Origin: JACRLV01 sp045863555
GTDB lineage: Bacteria; Planctomycetota; Phycisphaerae; UBA1845; Fen-1342
Length of the DNA: 64,000 nucleotides
Direction: 5' to 3'
NCBI GenBank assembly: GCA_045863555.1
Contig: BTUU01000009.1
Location: 153,993 to 217,992, forward strand
The first letter of the stretch is position 1, and each line of letters opens with the position of its first letter. Positions 59,532-64,000 of the stretch are shown piece after piece. The translations under genes were made by a program, and so were the position numbers. The notes under the pieces are model-generated. The model ran no database searches, was not told where the DNA came from, and saw nothing but the letters and a program-made list of their open reading frames with translations.

Positions 59532-60452
59532 ATGCACCTCGGAGGGGTACGTTATGGCCGCACTCTGGCCTGTCTCCTCACCGTCAGCGGATTAGCCGCT
59601 GCGCTCCCCTGTGCCCGGGCGTCGGAATTGTCCGCGACGATCCTCCGCGTCTCCGTCTCGAATTTCCTCGGCGAAGGCTATGTCGAGATCGCCCAGGTCG
59701 AGGGCCTGTGGGATGCCGATCGCACGCGGTTTGAGTTCGCGCGCAACGACCCCCTCGAAGTCGTCTCCGAAGCAACCGGCGAAACAATCGCCTACATCCT
59801 CAACCTCAGCTTCACCGCCCGCATCGGCCCGCTCAACGAAATCTCGCTGGGGATGGGCGTCTATACGCTCGGCTATGAAACCGACTTCCGCGTCGAGTCG
59901 AGCCTGCTCGACTTTCGCTCGATCCCCGCGAGTACCGCCCGCGGCCGCGCATCGGCCACATTCGCGGTTACCGATCTCGGCGGAGATTTCGCCCGCCTGA
60001 CCGGCCTCGGCCCCTCCGGCGCGGGCGCCTGCCGCGCGATGTACAACGGCCGATACCCATCCGGCCGCCAGTTTGCCCAGCTCATCTCGTTTGTCTACGC
60101 GACGGCCGGGGGTACAACGACCGGAACGCAGAACGACCCTCCGACGGGCTACCGGCTGATTGGAGCGGTGCCGAGCGACCTGTCGATCTACATGGGCTTC
60201 CGCGTCACGCCGGACGACATCGCATACGCAGTCTCCCGGTTCGTGATCCCGTCGCCGAATGCGTGGTGCACGGGCGACGTCGACGCGGATGAAAACGTCG
60301 ATCTTGTCGATCTCGCGCTGGTGCTCTCCGCGTTCGGCGGGGTGGATGGCGACGGCCGCTATGTTCTGGAAGCCGATTTTGACCAGAACGGCGTGGTGAA
60401 CCTCGTGGATCTCTCGACCCTGCTGGCGCACTACGGGGCGCCTTGCCCCTAG
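59532..60452 (+). CDS. Secreted relative of PEP-CTERM A/B with dockerin instead
   Basis: A 306-residue exported protein. The signal peptide ends CARASEL. The body is of the same beta-rich plan as proteins A and B, with counterparts of their segments (a VEGLWDADRTRFEF stretch and a Tyr-Asn-Gly motif, CRAMYNGRYPSG, against YQANYNGLIPAG in B). Instead of a PEP-CTERM tail it ends in a dockerin-like pair, GDVDADENVDLVDL and DFDQNGVVNLVDL. The ATG at 59532 is chosen; a GTG at 59523 is an alternative. Confidence 0.65.
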   Translation: MHLGGVRYGRTLACLLTVSGLAAALPCARASELSATILRVSVSNFLGEGYVEIAQVEGLWDADRTRFEFARNDPLEVVSEATGETIAYILNLSFTARIGPLNEISLGMGVYTLGYETDFRVESSLLDFRSIPASTARGRASATFAVTDLGGDFARLTGLGPSGAGACRAMYNGRYPSGRQFAQLISFVYATAGGTTTGTQNDPPTGYRLIGAVPSDLSIYMGFRVTPDDIAYAVSRFVIPSPNAWCTGDVDADENVDLVDLALVLSAFGGVDGDGRYVLEADFDQNGVVNLVDLSTLLAHYGAPCP

Positions 60453-60460
60453 GTGGGCGC

Positions 60461-61993
60461 ATGCCTCTGATGTTTCGAATCCTCGCGGCGCTGATCGCGG
60501 CCGTTTCGGTTCAGGCGCAGACGCCGCGCACCAGCTTCCGACCGTCGCCGCGCGTGCTCACGGTCGCTTCGCTGAGTTCCGTCTACGATATGGCTTCAAT
60601 CACCGGCGTCCGCGTCGCGGATTTCGACCGCGACGGGGCGCGCGATATCGCCGTCGCCTGGTTCGCGACGGATTTGGAGAGCTACGCCAACAACCGCCGC
60701 CGGCTGACGATTTTCTACGGAGACGGCCCCGGCGGCTTCGCGCGCGACACCGAGATCGATCTCTACATCCGCAATACGCTCGACCCGCTCTCGATCTTCC
60801 GATACGGCACGGCGGATCTGGCCGCCGGCGACTATGACGGCGACGGCGACGTCGACCTCGCCGTGCCTGCGTTTTTCGGCGACGAACTCTGGCTGATCGA
60901 GAATCTCGGCTCGCGCACGTACGTCCCGCGCCTCAAGTACCCGTTCGGCTTCAACAGCACGGGAAACTCGATTACGCCGCCGGAGACCGCAGCCGCCGAT
61001 CTCGACGGCGACGGGCGCGACGAGCTGATCTACCTGCCCGATCCGCTTCAGCGGATCCAGGGCTTCTTTGTGCACATCTGGCGCACCGGCGACACGATCA
61101 GCAACATGGCCCGCGTGACCTGGGATGCCGAGACGCCCATTGGCGTGGTCAACTACACCTGGTCGCTTGCTGTCGATGATTTTGATGGCGACGAGCGGCC
61201 GGACATCTGCTTCGCGGGCACAACCGACTTCGGCCAGGAAATCGGTCCGACGCTCGTGGTGTGGCACGGGCTCGATTCGCACGGTCTTTTTCAGCTACAT
61301 ACGGAGACTCCTTCCTTCGTCGTTTCCGATGCCGCGCCGCTCGCCGTTCCGGGGGGCTGCCCCTCCTCGCTCGTGTTAGGCGATCGTGAGGGCACGCAAC
61401 TCGCACGGTTCGACGCGGCGTGTTCCGGGACGGTCGACTTCTGGCCTGCGGATTCGATCGGCGGTTTCGCCGGTACGTCGAGCCGGGGCATCGCGGTCGA
61501 GCCGGCCGATGTGAACGGCGATGGCTTTGTCGATCTTGTGATCCGTCACAAGGGCGGCGCGCCCGGCGCCGGAAATCTCGTCGAGATCGCGGTCGGCACG
61601 CCGAACGGCCTGGTGCGAGTCGACCCGAACCCGCTCTTTTCCGACGCCTTCGCGAACTCGACCTTCAGCGATATGCTTCGGCCGCGCAACCTTGCCGTGG
61701 CCGATGTGATGGGCAGCTCGCGGCCGGAAATCGTGGCGGGATTCGGCCCGTCGCCCAGCGAAGATGTCGGCTTCGGCACGCTTGATATCGCGATCTGGGA
61801 AAACGGTTGCCGGGGGGATGTGAACGGGAATGGGGCGACCGATCTGACGGACCTGACGACGATGATCGGCAGCATGGCCTGCCAGCCGGATCCGCGATAC
61901 CGGCCGGAAGCGGATCTGGACGGCAGCGGATGCATCGATCTAACGGATATTGCGACGCTGCTGGCGGATTTCGGCTGCGACCAGCGGAACTAG
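60461..61993 (+). CDS. FG-GAP/VCBS propeller protein with C-terminal dockerin
   Basis: A 510-residue exported protein. The signal peptide ends SVQAQTP (about 20). Integrin-like FG-GAP repeats carry calcium loops such as DFDRDGARDIAV, DYDGDGDVDLAV, DLDGDGRDEL, DFDGDERPDI and DVNGDGFVDLVI. The C-terminal 60 residues are a dockerin-like domain, GDVNGNGATDLTDL and DLDGSGCIDLTDI. AGGTGG lies a few bases before the ATG. It starts 8 bp after the previous gene, so the two are surely co-transcribed and both display dockerin-type ends. Confidence 0.85.
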   Translation: MPLMFRILAALIAAVSVQAQTPRTSFRPSPRVLTVASLSSVYDMASITGVRVADFDRDGARDIAVAWFATDLESYANNRRRLTIFYGDGPGGFARDTEIDLYIRNTLDPLSIFRYGTADLAAGDYDGDGDVDLAVPAFFGDELWLIENLGSRTYVPRLKYPFGFNSTGNSITPPETAAADLDGDGRDELIYLPDPLQRIQGFFVHIWRTGDTISNMARVTWDAETPIGVVNYTWSLAVDDFDGDERPDICFAGTTDFGQEIGPTLVVWHGLDSHGLFQLHTETPSFVVSDAAPLAVPGGCPSSLVLGDREGTQLARFDAACSGTVDFWPADSIGGFAGTSSRGIAVEPADVNGDGFVDLVIRHKGGAPGAGNLVEIAVGTPNGLVRVDPNPLFSDAFANSTFSDMLRPRNLAVADVMGSSRPEIVAGFGPSPSEDVGFGTLDIAIWENGCRGDVNGNGATDLTDLTTMIGSMACQPDPRYRPEADLDGSGCIDLTDIATLLADFGCDQRN

Positions 61994-62116
61994 CCGGTGC
62001 CGGCCTTTTTCGGGCTGGCGGGGCTGCCGATGGAATGTGGCGTGGGGAGCAGGGGCGGAGTCCGCGGGCGGGGGGCGGTTGTGAAAAACGCCCGGGACCG
62101 GTATTTTTTGCCCCGC

Positions 62117-62144
62117 TTGTGCATTCCTGCGTTAGAATTACAAT
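62117..62144 (+). promoter_or_regulatory. Sigma-70-type promoter for secretin-N-like gene
   Basis: TTGTGC (62117-62122), a 16-bp spacer and TACAAT (62139-62144), 58 bp before the ATG at 62202. Confidence 0.55.
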
Positions 62145-62201
62145 GCGTCAGGCGTAATGCACACGAAAACCGGGAAAGTCGAACCTCGACGGGAGTTCAC
62201 G

Positions 62202-62969
62202 ATGAGAACGATCCTTGCAGGTGCCCTGATTGTGCTTTTTGCGACGACCGCCGTGGGCCAGTCGGCCCTCAGCGCACGCTCCAAGGCCGCTCAGAAGCCC
62301 ACCACGCTCGTCCAGCTCAACAAGAAGATCCCGGAGGTTTCGTTCCAGGAGCTTCCGCTCGACCAGGTCATCGACTGGGTCCAGTCCTACACCGGCATGA
62401 ACGTCGTCGTCCGCTGGCAGACGCTGACCGACGCGGGCATCGAGAAGGACAAGCCCATTACGGTCAACGTGCGGAACCTGCGCCTCTCGCAGGTGCTCTG
62501 GATGATCATGCAGGAAGCGGGCGGCACCGACCTCAAGCTCGCCTATCGCGCCAGCGGCAACCTGCTGATCCTCTCGACCGAGGAAGACCTCGGCAAGGAA
62601 ATGCTCACCAAGGTCTACGAGGTTTCCGACCTGCTCATCCGCCCGCCGTATTTCGATAACGCCCCGCAGATCGACCTGACCCAGCAGCAGCAGCAGGGCG
62701 GCCAGGGCGGCGGCGGACAGTCGATCTTTTCCGGCTCCGGCGGCGGCGGCAACCAGGAGGAAGAGGGTGGCGGCACGGATGCCCGTGAAGGCCAGGCTGG
62801 CGACATGGCGCAGCTGATCACGCTGATCACGCAGGTTGTCCAGCCCGATTCGTGGGAAATCAACGGCGGCGTCGGCACGATTACCGCGTGGCGGAACATG
62901 ATCGTCGTGCGCAACAACATCCTGGTTCACCAGCAGATCGGCGGCCCGATTACCGAAGGCACCGACTAA
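62202..62969 (+). CDS. Exported protein with secretin N-terminal-like domain
   Basis: A 255-residue exported protein. The signal peptide ends TTAVGQS (about 20). The region 40-130 (VSFQELPLDQVIDWVQSYTG, then NVRNLRLSQVLWMIMQ and LLILSTEEDLGKEMLTKVYEV) looks like the STN/N0 domain of secretins and TonB-type receptors. The C-terminal half has a Gln/Gly/Glu-rich linker and a short N1-like beta segment. There is no secretin barrel, so it may be a free N-domain protein of a secretion or surface system. GGGAG precedes the ATG by 6 bases. Confidence 0.6.
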   Translation: MRTILAGALIVLFATTAVGQSALSARSKAAQKPTTLVQLNKKIPEVSFQELPLDQVIDWVQSYTGMNVVVRWQTLTDAGIEKDKPITVNVRNLRLSQVLWMIMQEAGGTDLKLAYRASGNLLILSTEEDLGKEMLTKVYEVSDLLIRPPYFDNAPQIDLTQQQQQGGQGGGGQSIFSGSGGGGNQEEEGGGTDAREGQAGDMAQLITLITQVVQPDSWEINGGVGTITAWRNMIVVRNNILVHQQIGGPITEGTD

Positions 62970-63010
62970 GCCGGCGGCGGATGCGTCGCTCGCTTCGAAT
63001 CGAATAACAC

Positions 63011-63041
63011 GGCCGCGCCCGGGGCAGACTCGGGCGCGGCC
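63011..63041 (+). terminator. Probable terminator hairpin after secretin-N-like gene
   Basis: GGCCGCGCCCG (63011-63021) pairs with CGGGCGCGGCC (63031-63041) around a 9-base loop; no clear uridine run. Confidence 0.55.
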
Positions 63042-63057
63042 GATTGCTTCGCTCGCC

Positions 63058-63342
63058 ATGCCCAATGCCGATCTACTGACGCAGATTCTGGCCCTCACGG
63101 GACTGCTGGCGGTCCTGATCGGGGCGGGATACCTGCTCGTCCGGTTCGTGAGGAAGCGACTCGCCGACGCCGGCGACGACCAGCCGTTCACGCTCCAGGA
63201 CCTGCGCGAGATGAAAGCGCGAGGCGAGATCACCGAGCGCGAATATGAGACCATGCGTGCGGCGATCGTCGGGGAGATGTCGGCCCGGCCGCCCCGCACG
63301 CCGCTCCCGAAGCCCAAGCCGCCGCCGGCTCCGGACGAATAG
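63058..63342 (+). CDS. Small membrane protein with SHOCT-like domain
   Basis: A 94-residue protein with one N-terminal hydrophobic segment (about 8-30). A short SHOCT-like helical pair follows (FTLQDLREMKARGEITEREYE), then a Pro/Lys-rich tail. SHOCT-type motifs are common in small membrane proteins of unknown role. No obvious ribosome-binding site is seen before the ATG. Confidence 0.6.
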   Translation: MPNADLLTQILALTGLLAVLIGAGYLLVRFVRKRLADAGDDQPFTLQDLREMKARGEITEREYETMRAAIVGEMSARPPRTPLPKPKPPPAPDE

Positions 63343-63428
63343 ACCGTCGGCACCCGCCCGGCTAAATTGAATCGCGTTCACGGCTACGGGCTCGCGCAAA
63401 TCCCATTCACACCGAACAGCACGCAAAC

Positions 63429-63457
63429 TTGACGATATTCTCGCGTTCTGGTATCCT
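63429..63457 (+). promoter_or_regulatory. Sigma-70-type promoter of folC, near-leaderless
   Basis: TTGACG (63429-63434), a 17-bp spacer and TATCCT (63452-63457). The ATG of folC is at 63464, 6 bases beyond the -10 box. Confidence 0.65.
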
Positions 63458-63463
63458 ACTTGC

Positions 63464-64000
63464 ATGGCCCGGACGCTGCCGAAAAAGAATTCCCGCACGA
63501 CTGCCCGCCCGTCCAAGGCCCCGGCCAAGAGCCGCGCCCGCCCGTCGACGCGGCCCGACAGCGGCTCGGGGGCGATTCGGACGTTCGCGGCGGCGATGAA
63601 ATTCCTGAACAGCCAGACCAATTACGAGAAGATGCTTCGGGTGGGCTACAACCACTCGAACTTCAATCTCAGCCGCATGGGGAAGATCCTCGAGGCGGTG
63701 GGCAACCCGCACAAGAAGCTGAAGTGTCTTCACGTCGCCGGCACGAAGGGTAAGGGCTCGACCTGCTACATGCTGGCGGCGATGCTCCAGAATTGCGGTT
63801 ATCGGACTGGCCTCTACGTCTCGCCGCACGTCGTCGACATCCGCGAGCGGATCCAGATCAACGGCGAGATGATCAGCGAAGGCGAGTTTTCCAAGCTCAT
63901 TGGCAAACAAGCGCCGATAGTAAAGCGCCTGGAATCGGCCAAGCCGGCGTTTTTAGGGATCATTACCGCGGCCGCGTTCATGCAAGACGCCAACAACAAG
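63464..64000 (+). CDS. folC: Folylpolyglutamate/dihydrofolate synthase, 5' part
   Basis: The first 179 codons of a Mur-ligase-family enzyme that adds glutamate to folates; the gene runs off the window. An unusual basic N-terminal extension (about 1-40, Arg/Lys/Pro/Ser-rich) precedes the conserved AAMKFLNSQTNYEKM, HVAGTKGKGSTCYMLAAML (ATP loop) and YVSPHVVDIRERIQINGE. The basic leader is unlike typical FolC and may mean the true start is the internal Met near residue 45. The -10 box just before the first ATG argues for leaderless translation from it. Confidence 0.9.
   Translation, partial: MARTLPKKNSRTTARPSKAPAKSRARPSTRPDSGSGAIRTFAAAMKFLNSQTNYEKMLRVGYNHSNFNLSRMGKILEAVGNPHKKLKCLHVAGTKGKGSTCYMLAAMLQNCGYRTGLYVSPHVVDIRERIQINGEMISEGEFSKLIGKQAPIVKRLESAKPAFLGIITAAAFMQDANNK

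Overview
The window is GC-rich, gene-dense bacterial chromosome, most likely from a member of the Planctomycetota (Phycisphaerae-like). I infer this from the mix of a Ser/Thr kinase fused to WD40 repeats, dockerin-type calcium repeats on secreted proteins, several PEP-CTERM proteins, prepilin-like secreted proteins, PQQ-type propellers and a membrane pyrophosphatase. Clear housekeeping genes are rpsU, mfd, obg, rpmA, pckA, ppc and the start of folC. Several genes have a recognisable TTGAC-N16/17-TAT promoter.

Layout. 0-11 kb: WD40 kinase, dockerin lipoprotein, NicO-type metal transporter, hppA, rpsU, a CsgG-like/TPR protein and a terpenoid-cyclase-fold protein. 11-25 kb: polysaccharide deacetylase overlapping a formyltransferase, a secreted protein, a 0.7 kb palindrome-bearing gap, mfd, two 348-residue prepilin-like proteins, a zinc-ribbon protein, obg, pckA and an SbtA-type permease. 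25-27 kb: a WD40-dockerin protein.

27.3-35.2 kb is the highlight: an RNA-repair island. rtcR (CARF plus sigma-54 activator) is read leftward. A sigma-54 promoter of good match then drives rightward a Ro60/TROVE protein (rsr), a 1.1 kb non-coding array, rtcA, a small zinc-ribbon membrane protein, rtcB and a NADAR-domain protein. The array holds five Y-RNA-like units. Each is closed by a long helix carrying GNCGAANG-type sequence on its 5' side. Four enclose tRNA-like modules whose parts are circularly permuted: T-arm and acceptor 3' strand come first, then acceptor 5' strand and D-arm. Between units 3 and 4 lies one complete, normally ordered 73-nt tRNA with a UUU anticodon. The anticodon-like loops differ between units (Gln-UUG-like, UCA, Asn-GUU-like). 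This suggests a set of tRNA mimics for sensing, scaffolding or decoying tRNA damage.

35-47 kb: an orphan peptide-type ABC ATPase, an L,D-transpeptidase, ppc, an outer-membrane protein, small Cys-containing secreted proteins, rpmA, a lipoprotein, a PEP-CTERM protein, a short-chain fatty-acid transporter and a PQQ-propeller protein. 47-64 kb: an envelope and extracellular-protein region with a beta-barrel protein, a FecR-like protein, a large repeat lipoprotein and a thrombospondin-type-3 protein. It continues with a tandemly duplicated pair of PEP-CTERM genes (A-B-A'-B'), a dockerin-bearing relative, an FG-GAP/dockerin protein, a secretin-N-like protein, a SHOCT-like protein and truncated folC.
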